From DASREM01 sp035652095 (lineage in GTDB: Bacteria; Acidobacteriota; Terriglobia; Terriglobales; Acidobacteriaceae): a DNA stretch of 64,000 nt. The stretch lies in assembly GCA_035652095.1 (NCBI GenBank), contig DASREM010000013.1, forward strand, positions 124,001 to 188,000, read 5' to 3'. Shown in pieces: positions 16,439 through 25,322 of this stretch. Made by a program: the position numbers and the translations under genes. How positions within the stretch are numbered: the first letter of the stretch is position 1; each line of letters begins with the position of its first letter. Below the pieces are notes generated by a model. The model was not told the DNA's origin, searched no databases, and was given only the letters and a program-made list of their open reading frames with translations.

Positions 16439-17725
16439 ATGACGAATATTGCCGACATTCATGCCCGCGAGGTGCTCGATTCGCGTGGCAATCCTACCGT
16501 AGAAGCTGAAGTGCAATTGGTGAGCGGGACCGTAGGCCGGGCGATGGTACCGAGCGGAGCTTCGACCGGGGAACACGAAGCGGTAGAGCTTCGCGACGGG
16601 GACAGCAACCGTTACCTGGGAAAAGGCGTGTTAAACGCCGTCGAAAATGTGAACGGCGAGATAGCCAACGCCCTGGCAAATATGGATGCGGCCGACCAAC
16701 GCGCCGTCGATCAGAAGATGATTGAGCTGGATGGAACTGCGAATAAAGGAAGACTGGGCGCCAATGCGCTGCTCGCGGTTTCGATGGCTACGGCGCGGGC
16801 GGCTGCCGCCGAGTACGATCTGCCGCTTTACCGGTACCTGGGTGGCGCGGGCGCGAATGTGCTGCCGCTGCCCATGATGAACATCCTGAACGGCGGTGCG
16901 CATGCCGACAACAACGTGGACTTCCAGGAGTTCATGGTCATGCCTGTGGGCGCGGAGTCGTTTTCCGACGCACTGCGCTGGGGTGTGGAAGTCTTTCACA
17001 CCCTAAAAGGCGTTCTGAAAAAGCGTGGTTACAACACGGCCGTGGGAGATGAGGGAGGTTTTGCTCCGTCGTTGAAGTCGAATGTGGAAGCGATTGAAGT
17101 GGTGCTCGAGGCGATTCAGCAGGCGGGCTACAAACCCGGGGAAGAAATTGCGATCGCGCTAGACCCGGCGGCCAGCGAGTTCTTCCAGGATGGCAAATAT
17201 GTGTTCAAGAAGTCTGATAGATCAGCGAAGAGTTCCGACGACATGGTGCGTTTCTGGTCGAAGTGGGTGAATGACTATCCCATCGTGTCATTAGAGGATG
17301 GCCTGTCGGAAGAAGATTGGGAAGGGTGGGCGAATCTCACGAAAGAAATTGGAGGAAAGATTCAACTGGTGGGAGACGATCTGTTCGTAACTAATGTTGA
17401 GTTCCTGCAAGAGGGGATCGACAAGAACGTGGCGAATTCGATTCTGATCAAGGTCAACCAGATCGGCACGGTGAGTGAGACGCTGGATGCGATCGACCTG
17501 GCGCGGCGCAATGGCTACACGTCGGTGATTTCGCACCGCTCCGGGGAAACCGAGGACACGTTCATTGCGGATCTCGCCGTAGCGACTGGGGCGGGGCAGA
17601 TCAAGACGGGATCGGCATCGCGCACCGACCGCATCGCCAAGTACAACCAGTTGTTGAGGATCGAGCAGGAGTTAGGGGACGGTGCGAAGTTTCTGGGGTT
17701 GAAGGCATTGAACTACAAGGGTTGA
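16439..17725 (+). CDS. eno: enolase (phosphopyruvate hydratase)
   Basis: A 428-residue enolase, the usual bacterial length, converting 2-phosphoglycerate to phosphoenolpyruvate in glycolysis. MTNIADIHAREVLDSRGNPT is the family's N terminus. PSGASTGEHEA is the substrate-binding loop, and VGDEGGFAPSL, ALDPAASEF, SLEDGLSEEDW and GDDLFVTN supply Mg ligands and catalytic Glu/Asp. ILIKVNQIGT is the signature with the catalytic Lys, and SHRSGETED the C-terminal motif. ATG 16439 is preceded by GGAGAAGGA. It is expressed from the strong promoter at 16258. Phosphoglycerate mutase, the preceding pathway step, lies 0.7 kb downstream on the same strand, separated by a toxin-antitoxin pair. Confidence 0.98.
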   Translation: MTNIADIHAREVLDSRGNPTVEAEVQLVSGTVGRAMVPSGASTGEHEAVELRDGDSNRYLGKGVLNAVENVNGEIANALANMDAADQRAVDQKMIELDGTANKGRLGANALLAVSMATARAAAAEYDLPLYRYLGGAGANVLPLPMMNILNGGAHADNNVDFQEFMVMPVGAESFSDALRWGVEVFHTLKGVLKKRGYNTAVGDEGGFAPSLKSNVEAIEVVLEAIQQAGYKPGEEIAIALDPAASEFFQDGKYVFKKSDRSAKSSDDMVRFWSKWVNDYPIVSLEDGLSEEDWEGWANLTKEIGGKIQLVGDDLFVTNVEFLQEGIDKNVANSILIKVNQIGTVSETLDAIDLARRNGYTSVISHRSGETEDTFIADLAVATGAGQIKTGSASRTDRIAKYNQLLRIEQELGDGAKFLGLKALNYKG

Positions 17726-17744
17726 CTTAGTCCCTGACTTAGTC
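17723..17744 (+). promoter_or_regulatory. direct repeat before the toxin-antitoxin pair
   Basis: TGACTTAGTC occurs twice with a 12-base period (17723-17732 and 17735-17744), the first copy overlapping the enolase stop codon. A repeated site 12 bases before an antitoxin start is typical of antitoxin-bound autoregulatory operators. The repeat is seen; the binding is inferred. Confidence 0.4.
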
Positions 17745-17756
17745 TAGTTTGGGGGT

Positions 17757-17987
17757 ATGGAAGTCAACATTCACGAGGCAAAGACCCATTTTTCCAAGCT
17801 CTTGGAGAGGGTCGCGCTAGGGGAAGAGGTCATCATCGCCAAGGCAGGGAAGCCGGTGGCGAAGCTGGTGGCGATCGAGTGTGGCACCCCCAAGTTCCGG
17901 TTTGGATCGGCGAAAGGAGAATTTGTCGTCCCCGACGATTTCAACGATCCTTTGCCGAAAGATATCGAAGACCTCTTTTACAAATGA
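17757..17987 (+). CDS. Phd/YefM-type antitoxin
   Basis: A 76-residue protein with the Phd/YefM N terminus: MEVNIHEAKTHFSKLLERV, then GEEVIIAKAGKPVAKLV, the standard antitoxin fold that dimerises and binds DNA. The acidic C-terminal third (VVPDDFNDPLPKDIEDLFYK) is the part that in this family wraps the toxin. The stop overlaps the toxin start (ATGA), giving coupled translation. It is likely autoregulated through the repeat just upstream. Confidence 0.9.
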   Translation: MEVNIHEAKTHFSKLLERVALGEEVIIAKAGKPVAKLVAIECGTPKFRFGSAKGEFVVPDDFNDPLPKDIEDLFYK

Positions 17988-18364
17988 AGGTCCTCCTTGA
18001 TACCCACACTTTTCTTTGGGCGATTAATGATCCGGATAAGCTTTCGCCCAAGGCTCACAAAGTCATCGCGTCTTCGGAGCGATTCTGGAGCGTTGCCAGC
18101 ATTTGGGAGTCAGTGATCAAGGTCCAGTTGGGAAAACTCCCGTTACCCCTGCCGGCGGGTGATTACCTGGTGCGGCAACTGAGATCAAATGGGGTGACGT
18201 TACTTTCAATCGAGGTTGCGCACGCCCTGTGCGTGGAGAGACTCGAAGGTTTTCATCGTGATCCGTTTGATCGAATACTGATTGCGCAAGCTTTGGAGGG
18301 GGGACTGCCCATCGTCACAGCCGATCCGGTGTTCTCACATTATCCTGTGCAAATAATCTGGTGA
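17984..18364 (+). CDS. PIN-domain toxin (VapC-like ribonuclease)
   Basis: A 126-residue PIN-domain protein starting at ATG 17984. Acidic residues sit at the metal-binding positions: Asp6 in LLDTHTFLWA, a Glu in SIWESVIK, Asp in HRDPFDRILIAQA and Asp in IVTADPVF. LLDTHTFLWA and DPFDRIL are characteristic of the PIN subgroup that pairs with Phd-type antitoxins. It is predicted to cleave RNA (tRNA or rRNA in studied relatives) when freed from its antitoxin. It sits between two housekeeping glycolysis genes, a position suggesting insertion of the module between eno and gpmI. Confidence 0.9.
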   Translation: MKVLLDTHTFLWAINDPDKLSPKAHKVIASSERFWSVASIWESVIKVQLGKLPLPLPAGDYLVRQLRSNGVTLLSIEVAHALCVERLEGFHRDPFDRILIAQALEGGLPIVTADPVFSHYPVQIIW

Positions 18365-18440
18365 GGTTGCTGTTCCGGACCACGCTTGCGTTCGATCGGA
18401 GTAAGCGGAGCGGCTTGCCCTTTGAGTTCAGGAGATAAAT

Positions 18441-20063
18441 GTGACTCGTCCTAAACCTTTGATTCTCGTCATCCTCGATGGCTGGGGATACCGCGCCGAA
18501 ACCAACGCCAACGCGATTGCGCTGGCGCGCAAGCCGACTTACGACCGTCTGCTGCGCGAATATCCCAACACCCTGATTCACACCAGCGGGAAATTCGTGG
18601 GGCTGCCGGACGGGCAGATGGGCAACAGTGAAGTCGGTCATCTCAACATCGGCGCGGGACGCATCGTGCACATGGATAGCACGCGCATCGAGTTGATGAT
18701 CCAGAACGGGGACTTCTTCTCGGACCCGACGCTGGTGGCGGGGATGAAGAATGCGCGCAGCGGCGGGCGGCGGCTGCATCTGTTCGGGCTCGTCTCGGAT
18801 GGCGGCGTGCATTCTTACCAGACTCATCTCTACGCGCTTCTCAAGATGGCCAAGCAGCAAGGGGTGGATCGAGTGTTCGTGCATGCCTTCATGGACGGGC
18901 GCGACACTTTGCCGACCAACGGCGCGGGATACCTTGAGCAGCTTCAGCAGAAGATGCGGGAGTACAACACGGGGAAAATTGCTTCCGTGAATGGCCGCTA
19001 CTATGCGATGGATCGCGACCGGCGATGGGAGCGCATTGCGAAGGCTCTCAATGCGATGGTGTATGGCGACGGCGAAGGCGGGAAGTACATCGATCCGGTG
19101 CAGGGCGTGAAGGCGTCTTACAACAAAGACGTGACCGACGAGTTCATCGTGCCGTTTGTTTGCGTGGACAACAAGGGCGAGCCGCTGGCGACGATTCGCG
19201 ACGAGGATTCCTGTATCTGTTTTAACTTTCGCGCTGACCGCGTGCGCCAGATCACGCGGGCCCTGACTCGCAACAGCGGATTGAACGATAAAGAGGGCCG
19301 CGATCTTCCTGGGGCGGACGACCTTGATGCGACGATCGCGCGTGATCGCGTGCCCAAGAGCCTGCACTACGTTTGCATGACGCAGTACGACAAGAATTTT
19401 CGCCTGCCCGTGGTGATTCCTCCGGAATCGATGGACAACATTCTGGCCAACGTCATGGGGCAAATGAGTCTGCGGAACCTGCGCGTGGCGGAGACGGAAA
19501 AGTACGCGCACGTTACTTACTTCTTCAATGGTGGAGTCGAGCAGCCATTTCCCGGCGAAGAGCGGTTGCTGGTCCCGTCGCCGAAAGTTGCGACCTACGA
19601 TCTGAAGCCGGAGATGAGCGCGGCGGGAATTGCCGATGGCATTGTGAAAGCAATTGAAGACGGAACTTTCGACGTGGTCATCGCAAACTTTGCCAATGCC
19701 GACATGGTAGGACATTCGGGAAAGATCGAACCGACGGTCAAGGCAGTGGAGACCGTGGACGCCTGCCTGGGACGGATCGAATCTGCGCTTCGTGCCAAAG
19801 GCGGGGCCATGTTGATTACAGCTGATCACGGCAACGCCGAGATGATGATCGATCCGGCGACCGGCGGGCCGCACACGGCGCATACCACGAACCCGGTGCC
19901 GTTCATCGTGATCTCAGAGGATAGTCAGAAGTTTGGATTGCGCAGTGACGGATCTTTGAGAGACATTTCACCCACCATTCTCGGAATGCTCGGACTGCTG
20001 GAACCCAGGGAAATGACGGGCAAAGACCTGAGAATTCCAAAAGGCGCCAAGGCTGCCGGCTGA
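18441..20063 (+). CDS. gpmI: 2,3-bisphosphoglycerate-independent phosphoglycerate mutase
   Basis: A 540-residue alkaline-phosphatase-superfamily enzyme that interconverts 3- and 2-phosphoglycerate using two Mn ions. VILDGWG near the N terminus gives the first metal Asp, and GQMGNSEVGHLNIGAGR holds the phosphorylated Ser (about residue 62). HAFMDGRDTLP, NFRADRVRQ and TADHGNAEMM are the remaining substrate and metal motifs. GTG 18441 is the start, preceded by AGGAGA. It is slightly longer than the common 510 residues, mainly from an insertion at about residues 275-295 (NDKEGRDLPGADDLDATIA). It supplies enolase's substrate. Confidence 0.97.
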   Translation: MTRPKPLILVILDGWGYRAETNANAIALARKPTYDRLLREYPNTLIHTSGKFVGLPDGQMGNSEVGHLNIGAGRIVHMDSTRIELMIQNGDFFSDPTLVAGMKNARSGGRRLHLFGLVSDGGVHSYQTHLYALLKMAKQQGVDRVFVHAFMDGRDTLPTNGAGYLEQLQQKMREYNTGKIASVNGRYYAMDRDRRWERIAKALNAMVYGDGEGGKYIDPVQGVKASYNKDVTDEFIVPFVCVDNKGEPLATIRDEDSCICFNFRADRVRQITRALTRNSGLNDKEGRDLPGADDLDATIARDRVPKSLHYVCMTQYDKNFRLPVVIPPESMDNILANVMGQMSLRNLRVAETEKYAHVTYFFNGGVEQPFPGEERLLVPSPKVATYDLKPEMSAAGIADGIVKAIEDGTFDVVIANFANADMVGHSGKIEPTVKAVETVDACLGRIESALRAKGGAMLITADHGNAEMMIDPATGGPHTAHTTNPVPFIVISEDSQKFGLRSDGSLRDISPTILGMLGLLEPREMTGKDLRIPKGAKAAG

Positions 20064-20116
20064 GCTCTACTTCACTTCATGTCCTGAGCTTACACAGGTC
20101 GATGGCTTGCCTCCGC

Positions 20117-20983
20117 TCAGGGAACGTACGGTTCCTGATTGATCGGAGCAAAAACCTTCAGACCTGCGTCGGGGTCGAGGGGCACGGCTGTAATCTGAAA
20201 CTTCGAGGCTGGAGCGGGGTTGCACCCCGCGAGCGAAATCCGGTATTCGTTAAGTTCACCCCTGGCAAGTTCAGGGCTGAAGAACTGGGCTTCGCCCTCC
20301 TTGTAAGTGCTGCTGAACAAATCACCGAGATTGCAGGAGTATCCATGCTCCGGATACTTCGAAGCGTAACTGTTTTCCGCCTGCACCACGCGCTGAACAC
20401 TGTATTGGGCCATTGATTCAAGGGATTTGTTCTCCCGGTCGCGCAGTCCCTTGAGATAGTCAGGATCGGTGAGGGGAAACTCGCCCTGGACGGTGACTTT
20501 GGCGAGGCGCCAAATGTCTTTCTCGTTTCGCATGGCGAAGATGAAACGTGGCACCACCGGCAAGACCTGCAAATCGCCATTCTCATAAGCTCTGACTGAG
20601 AGCTCGATCTGGTCTTCATCCCCCTGAAGATCGTCGTGTTCCACCATTAACTCAAGCTTTTCGCGTCCGCTGTTCTGCTCGAAGCTCAAAAGCAGCGATC
20701 CCACGTCAAAGGTTTCGAGGTGACTGCCCGGGGTTTGTGCCATGCGAGCGAACATCGAAAGCTGTCCGACCCAGGAAGTTTGCCGATTACTGCCCTTTCG
20801 GATCAGCGTGTGAACCGCCGCTTCTGGAAGATGCTTTTCAAACGAATTTTCCTTGGCGCCCGTGAACATTTCAAGTAATGCCTGGCGCGCCGTTTGGGGT
20901 GGCGCGGGAGGCTGCGCCGCTGATTGAGCAAAGGAAATAGTGGAGACGATAGAAAACAGGAGAAGCAAACCGATGCGGTTCAT
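20117..20983 (-). CDS. exported protein of unknown function
   Basis: A 288-residue protein with a signal peptide (MNRIGLLLLFSIVSTISFAQ). ATG 20983 is preferred because GGGAGG lies just upstream; ATG 20998 is possible. The middle has an alpha/beta look without a family motif I recognise. The last 90 residues (SVQRVVQAENSYASKYPEHGY, then two Cys in SCNLGDL and LAGCNPA) resemble the C-terminal region of pilin-like acidobacterial proteins with a disulfide. It is probably periplasmic or surface-located. It is convergent with gpmI. Function unknown. Confidence 0.7.
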   Translation of the reverse strand: MNRIGLLLLFSIVSTISFAQSAAQPPAPPQTARQALLEMFTGAKENSFEKHLPEAAVHTLIRKGSNRQTSWVGQLSMFARMAQTPGSHLETFDVGSLLLSFEQNSGREKLELMVEHDDLQGDEDQIELSVRAYENGDLQVLPVVPRFIFAMRNEKDIWRLAKVTVQGEFPLTDPDYLKGLRDRENKSLESMAQYSVQRVVQAENSYASKYPEHGYSCNLGDLFSSTYKEGEAQFFSPELARGELNEYRISLAGCNPAPASKFQITAVPLDPDAGLKVFAPINQEPYVP

Positions 20984-21093
20984 AAGCCTCCCAATCATGC
21001 ACTTCCTGGCGAAATACTGCCAACCAGTTCAGACGCTCGGCCCGTTACGAAAGTTCCCTTTCTTGTCCCTTATGCAGGGCCCTCGATATTATC

Positions 21094-22095
21094 GTGAGTG
21101 ATCCTGAGATGAAGCTTCTCATCGCGCTCCATCACCGCTTCGAACTGTGGAATGCCCCCGCGTGGGTCCCGGAACGGCTGCGCAAAGACTTCCCGGGAAT
21201 CGAAGTGGTTCACCTGTCGAGTTACGACGGGATCGAAATTCACCTGCGTGACGCGGAAATTGCGGTTACGTGGTCCTTGCGTCCCGAGCAGTTTGCCCAG
21301 GCCAGGAGGTTGCGCTGGATTCATTCTCCGGCGGCGGCGGTTCACCAGTTGATGTTCCCAGAACTGGTTCACAGCGACGTGGTTCTGACGAACGCGCGAG
21401 AAGTTCACGGGCCCGTGGTTGCCGAGCACGTCATTGCGCTCATCTTTGCGTTGGCCAAGCAGATCCCGCTGGCCGTCCGGCTCCAGCAAAAACACGAGTG
21501 GGGACAGGAAGCGCTGTGGAGAGCGCGTCCGCGACCGCGCGAGGTTGCTGGTTCGACCCTGGGCATCGTCGGGCTTGGATCGATTGGCAAAGAAGTCGCG
21601 ACCCTCGCCTCTGCGCTTGGAATGCGCGTGATTGCTGCTCGTGAGCATCTGGAGAAGCCGAGACCTGCCCAGGTCAACGAACTTTTTCCTATGCAAGGAG
21701 TGGACCGGCTGCTGAGTCAATCCGACTATGTTGTGCTCGCGGTCCCGTTGACGGCGGAAAGTCGGGGGATGATGAACTCGGCGCGGCTGGCGATGATGAA
21801 GGGCGATGCTTGCCTGATTAACGTCGGACGCGGCCCGCTGGTGGATCAGAATGCGCTGGCCGAAGCGTTGCGGAGCCGCAGGCTTGGCGGAGCGGCGCTG
21901 GACGTATTCGACAAAGAGCCGCTGCCTGCCAATTCTTCCCTATGGGACCTGGAAAATCTGTTGATCACTCCGCACAGCGCGGGGCTGACTGAGAAGCTGT
22001 GGGAGCGACACTACATCCTGATTTCAGAAAACCTGCGCCGCTATCTTGAGCGGCGGCCGCTGCTGGCGATCGTGGATAAGAGCAGGGGCTATTGA
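21094..22095 (+). CDS. D-2-hydroxyacid dehydrogenase family protein
   Basis: A 333-residue protein of the D-isomer-specific 2-hydroxyacid dehydrogenase family. The Rossmann NAD(P) site is LGIVGLGSIGKEVA (about residues 150-163). The catalytic set is Arg in NVGRGPLVD, Glu in DVFDKEPLP and His in TPHSAG. Members reduce 2-keto acids or oxidise D-2-hydroxy acids; the substrate (glyoxylate, hydroxypyruvate, phosphoglycerate or other) cannot be told. There is no C-terminal ACT domain, so it is not a typical SerA. The start is GTG 21094 or ATG 21109; neither has a strong ribosome site. Confidence 0.88.
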   Translation: MSDPEMKLLIALHHRFELWNAPAWVPERLRKDFPGIEVVHLSSYDGIEIHLRDAEIAVTWSLRPEQFAQARRLRWIHSPAAAVHQLMFPELVHSDVVLTNAREVHGPVVAEHVIALIFALAKQIPLAVRLQQKHEWGQEALWRARPRPREVAGSTLGIVGLGSIGKEVATLASALGMRVIAAREHLEKPRPAQVNELFPMQGVDRLLSQSDYVVLAVPLTAESRGMMNSARLAMMKGDACLINVGRGPLVDQNALAEALRSRRLGGAALDVFDKEPLPANSSLWDLENLLITPHSAGLTEKLWERHYILISENLRRYLERRPLLAIVDKSRGY

Positions 22096-22246
22096 CGCCG
22101 AACCCGTGGCTCCCAGAAGACTGCATCTCCGGGAGTGAGTGCGGTGACCTTCGAGCGCACACTTTTCACGACCTTCGTAACTGGATCGCTCGTCATCGGC
22201 TGCGGGAAAATGGGTAAGCGCCCTGGACCGGGCCTATTTTTCTCAT

Positions 22247-22888
22247 ATGCTTGCGAAGTTCAAGTCAGCCTGCAGCAAAGCTTTGTGCCTCTTCGGAAGA
22301 CTGCCAATCACAGGCAGGATCGCGCTGGTGCTCCTGGTCGTGGTGATGGTATTCGTGGGGGTGCACATGGCCCTGGCTTCCAAGGATGTGACGCTGCGGC
22401 TGAAGGTGCAACATAGTTTTCGTTCTGGCCAACTCTGGGTATGGGTGGATGATGACCTCGCTTATTCCGGCAAGCTCACCGGGACGGCAAGAAAGAAGTT
22501 TGGACTGATCCCCGATTCTGTGTTGCAGGGAAGTCTGTCCGAGACGTTGCAGGTTGCTTCCGGCTCGCACCGGGTAAAGGTGCGGGCGAGCGCGGAGGAC
22601 GGATCGGTTCAGGAGGACACCATCGCGGGAGATTTTGCGCGCAAGTCGCAGAGAACTCTCGCGGTGAACGCACGGCGCAGCGAACTCTCGCTGAGTTGGC
22701 AAGGGGCAGCAAGCAGCTTGCCGGAACCAGAGACGGAACCGAGTTGGTTCTCGAAGTACGCCGGTTCACTTTTTCTAACGGCTGCCGGATCGATCATTTC
22801 GGCACTGACCGGCTTTGCACTGAAAGAAATTCCCAACCAGATTCGGACGCGGCAGAGCGCATCCCCGAAACCTGAATCACCGGTGTAG
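22247..22888 (+). CDS. membrane protein of unknown function
   Basis: A 213-residue protein with a membrane helix at about residues 25-44 (IALVLLVVVMVFVGVHMALA), then about 120 residues of beta-rich, probably extracytoplasmic sequence (QLWVWVDDDLAYSGKL, SGSHRVKVRASAEDG), and a second helix at about residues 173-193. The middle part resembles an Ig-like or carbohydrate-binding beta sandwich in spacing, but no family is recognised. It ends three bases before the stop of the convergent antiporter gene. Confidence 0.6.
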   Translation: MLAKFKSACSKALCLFGRLPITGRIALVLLVVVMVFVGVHMALASKDVTLRLKVQHSFRSGQLWVWVDDDLAYSGKLTGTARKKFGLIPDSVLQGSLSETLQVASGSHRVKVRASAEDGSVQEDTIAGDFARKSQRTLAVNARRSELSLSWQGAASSLPEPETEPSWFSKYAGSLFLTAAGSIISALTGFALKEIPNQIRTRQSASPKPESPV

Positions 22889-22891
22889 GCC

Positions 22892-24184
22892 TCAAGCCGG
22901 AGAGGTGTTTTGTTCGCCCGCGATGCGCTGAGGGGGTTCCGCTGCAGGCGCCAGCAGCGGCCACCCACGGCGCAGTACGTAGTCGAGCCACGCCCCCGCC
23001 ATCTGAGAGGTGAGGACCGCGGCCAGCACCAGGGTGGTATAAAAAGTTGCGCTGATGATGCCGGCATCGAAGGCAACACTGGCCAGCACGATACCGGGTC
23101 CGCCGCGCGCGTTGGTGGTGATGGCGAGGTTCGCGAGGTCCAGCCCCCGAAAGCCTGCGTAACGTCCCGCGAGATAAACGGAGAGGATTTTAACCGCGCA
23201 GCTTCCGAGCAGGAACGCGGCCAGCATCGTGAACGAGAACCCGCGAACGAGATCCAATTTTAAGCCCACGATCGCGAAGTAAAGAGGAACAAAGAAGGCG
23301 AACGAAACGTTCCCGATGGCTTCGAGGGCGCCGGCAAAAAGGCGGCGTTTCTTGTGCACGACGGCGAAGCCAGCCAGGAATGCAGCAAAGACGAGGCTCA
23401 CGTCGAGAGCTCCGGCGACGACGCAGTATCCCAGCAGGACCGCCAAGGCATAACCCACCGGCGAATGCTGCGCCAGCACGTTGAACCTGGACTTGTTGAT
23501 CCGCTTGACGATCCGGGGCACGATGCTAAGCCCAAGCAGAAAAAAAGCGACCGTAGCCAGCAAGTGAGAGAAGAGGTGCTGCGGGTCCAGGGCGGCCTTG
23601 CCCGCGAGCGCGGTTGCGATCGCCAGCGCGAGCCATAAGACGATGTCTTCGAGCACCGCTACTCCCAGCACCAGGCGAGCGAAACGGGTGTGGAGAATTT
23701 TCAAGTCGGCAAACATCTTGGAGACGACCGGCACGGACGTAACCGCGACGCCTACCGCGAGAACAATGATCAGAGAGATCCTGCTGCTGCTGGGTCCCGA
23801 GAGCGAGGGCCGGACCAGCCAGGGGCCGAAAGCGAGGCCGAGCAGAAAAGGAACGCCTGTCCCTACGATCGTGAGCCAACCTACTTCACGACGTTCCTCG
23901 CGCGTGAACAGCTGGCGAATTTCTGCACCGGAGAGGAACATCAACAAGAGGAGCCCGAGCCAGTAGAGGAAATTCAGAATGCTGGACTGTTGACCCACGG
24001 TCCGGTACAGACCTGAAACGATAGGCAGGTGTCCGAGAAGCGCGGGGCCGAGCACGACGCCGGCCAGAATCTCGCCAACTACCTTCGGCTGGCGCAATTT
24101 CACGCACAGGTAGCCGAGTAAGTGCGCGAGACCGACAAGCAGCAGAAGAATCAGAAGGATTGAGGTCAGGTCAGAGTTGGACAA
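22892..24184 (-). CDS. monovalent cation:proton antiporter (CPA2 family)
   Basis: A 430-residue integral membrane protein with about 12 helices and the Na+/H+ exchanger (KefB/NapA-like) fold. GEILAGVVLGPALLG near residue 40 is the conserved helix 2 motif, and VLEDIVLWLALA (about residue 180) includes the ED pair that in CPA2 members binds the transported ion. No regulatory TrkA-N domain follows, unlike full KefB/C. The start is TTG 24184, supported by GGGAGAG eight bases upstream. A role in Na+ or K+ and pH homeostasis is inferred from the family. Confidence 0.88.
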   Translation of the reverse strand: MSNSDLTSILLILLLLVGLAHLLGYLCVKLRQPKVVGEILAGVVLGPALLGHLPIVSGLYRTVGQQSSILNFLYWLGLLLLMFLSGAEIRQLFTREERREVGWLTIVGTGVPFLLGLAFGPWLVRPSLSGPSSSRISLIIVLAVGVAVTSVPVVSKMFADLKILHTRFARLVLGVAVLEDIVLWLALAIATALAGKAALDPQHLFSHLLATVAFFLLGLSIVPRIVKRINKSRFNVLAQHSPVGYALAVLLGYCVVAGALDVSLVFAAFLAGFAVVHKKRRLFAGALEAIGNVSFAFFVPLYFAIVGLKLDLVRGFSFTMLAAFLLGSCAVKILSVYLAGRYAGFRGLDLANLAITTNARGGPGIVLASVAFDAGIISATFYTTLVLAAVLTSQMAGAWLDYVLRRGWPLLAPAAEPPQRIAGEQNTSPA

Positions 24185-24247
24185 CCGGGCTCTCCCGCAG
24201 CTTAGGATGCGTGCTGCGGGGGAGGGTTGTCAGGGAGAGTTCCGAGA

Positions 24248-25030
24248 TTAGAAAGGGAACTGCTGAACTACCTGGTAGCACTCACATGCAGCTTGCTGAA
24301 GCCCATCCCGGTTCACGACCTTGACCACGCCGCGGGAGTACTCGATGAAGCCCGCACGTTGCAAGACAGCAGCTGCAACACTGACGGTTGGCCTGCCTGT
24401 GCCCAGCATCTCGGCAAAGAATTCGTGGGTCATCGGCAAGAGGTCCGCGCCCAGACGGTCCTGACACATCAAGATCCAGCGCGCCAGCCGCTGGTCGATT
24501 TCATGGAGCCGGTTGCACGCTGCTATCTGCGAGAGTTGCATGCCCTGCATCACGGCGTAGCGAGTTAAGTGATGGCGCAGCTGTGGAGCTTCCGGCAACA
24601 GCACTTGCAGGATATCCGCCTTCACCCGGAAGGCGCGTAATGGCGCCTGTACCACTGCCCGGTATGGCGTCCTGGTGATATTCGCCGCCAATGGGGCGCC
24701 CACAAAGCCCTCTTTTCCTACAATGCCGACTTCGACGCTACGTCCGTCGCTCACGAACACCACCAGGGAGATCAACCCTGAGTTGGGAAAATAGCCGCAC
24801 TCGAAGCCTTCCTCCGGATCCAACAGGGTCTTGTGAATCGGCAGATCCACAAATTCCAGGTGTGGGGAAAGAGCTGCGTATTCGGCCTCCGGAATGTCCA
24901 GCAGGATACGGTTGTGGACATCACGACCCTGGACATCCTGCCGGCAGGACTCGCCGGACATCGTCACCAGTTGCGGGATACCGCCGTTGGTGGGTTTGGA
25001 CTCTTTGATGACCGGGACCCTGGTCGCCAT
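24248..25030 (-). CDS. Crp/Fnr-family transcription regulator
   Basis: A 260-residue regulator: residues about 40-160 form a cyclic-nucleotide-binding beta roll (FECGYFPNSGLISLVVFVSDG), and residues about 180-245 a Crp-type winged helix (LPMTHEFFAEMLGTGRPTVS as recognition region). The Arg/Glu pair that contacts cAMP in CRP is not obvious, so the effector is unknown. Such Crp-like proteins with a GREGFVG-like motif (here GKEGFVGAPL) are widespread in acidobacteria. ATG 25030 has an excellent AAGGAGG upstream. The 292 bases beyond, up to the lipoprotein gene, hold no further gene. Confidence 0.9.
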   Translation of the reverse strand: MATRVPVIKESKPTNGGIPQLVTMSGESCRQDVQGRDVHNRILLDIPEAEYAALSPHLEFVDLPIHKTLLDPEEGFECGYFPNSGLISLVVFVSDGRSVEVGIVGKEGFVGAPLAANITRTPYRAVVQAPLRAFRVKADILQVLLPEAPQLRHHLTRYAVMQGMQLSQIAACNRLHEIDQRLARWILMCQDRLGADLLPMTHEFFAEMLGTGRPTVSVAAAVLQRAGFIEYSRGVVKVVNRDGLQQAACECYQVVQQFPF

Positions 25031-25322
25031 AGATTTGTCCTCCTTAAAGCGAAATCCTTGGATGCAGGGATGCTGGAACGCGGATAGCGGCGTTGATGGA
25101 GAAAACTAGGTGATTTTGCTTAGAAAAACTGAGGAAATTCGACCGTCATGCACTAGTGATCGGTCCCGAAAGGTATTTTTTGGGCAGAACAGCTTGAGCG
25201 TGAGTTGATGCTTCCATAGAATCGGCCAATCCCGAAAACCTAAAGGTGAAGCCCGCAACTCAACGGGCATGCCGGTATCGCGTGCGCCACGCGTTTAATA
25301 CACAATTGGAGAACGTCACGAA

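Noticed and set aside
18315..19883. A 522-codon open frame opposite gpmI
   Set aside because: His/Arg-rich translation with no family motif; gpmI on the plus strand explains the region fully.
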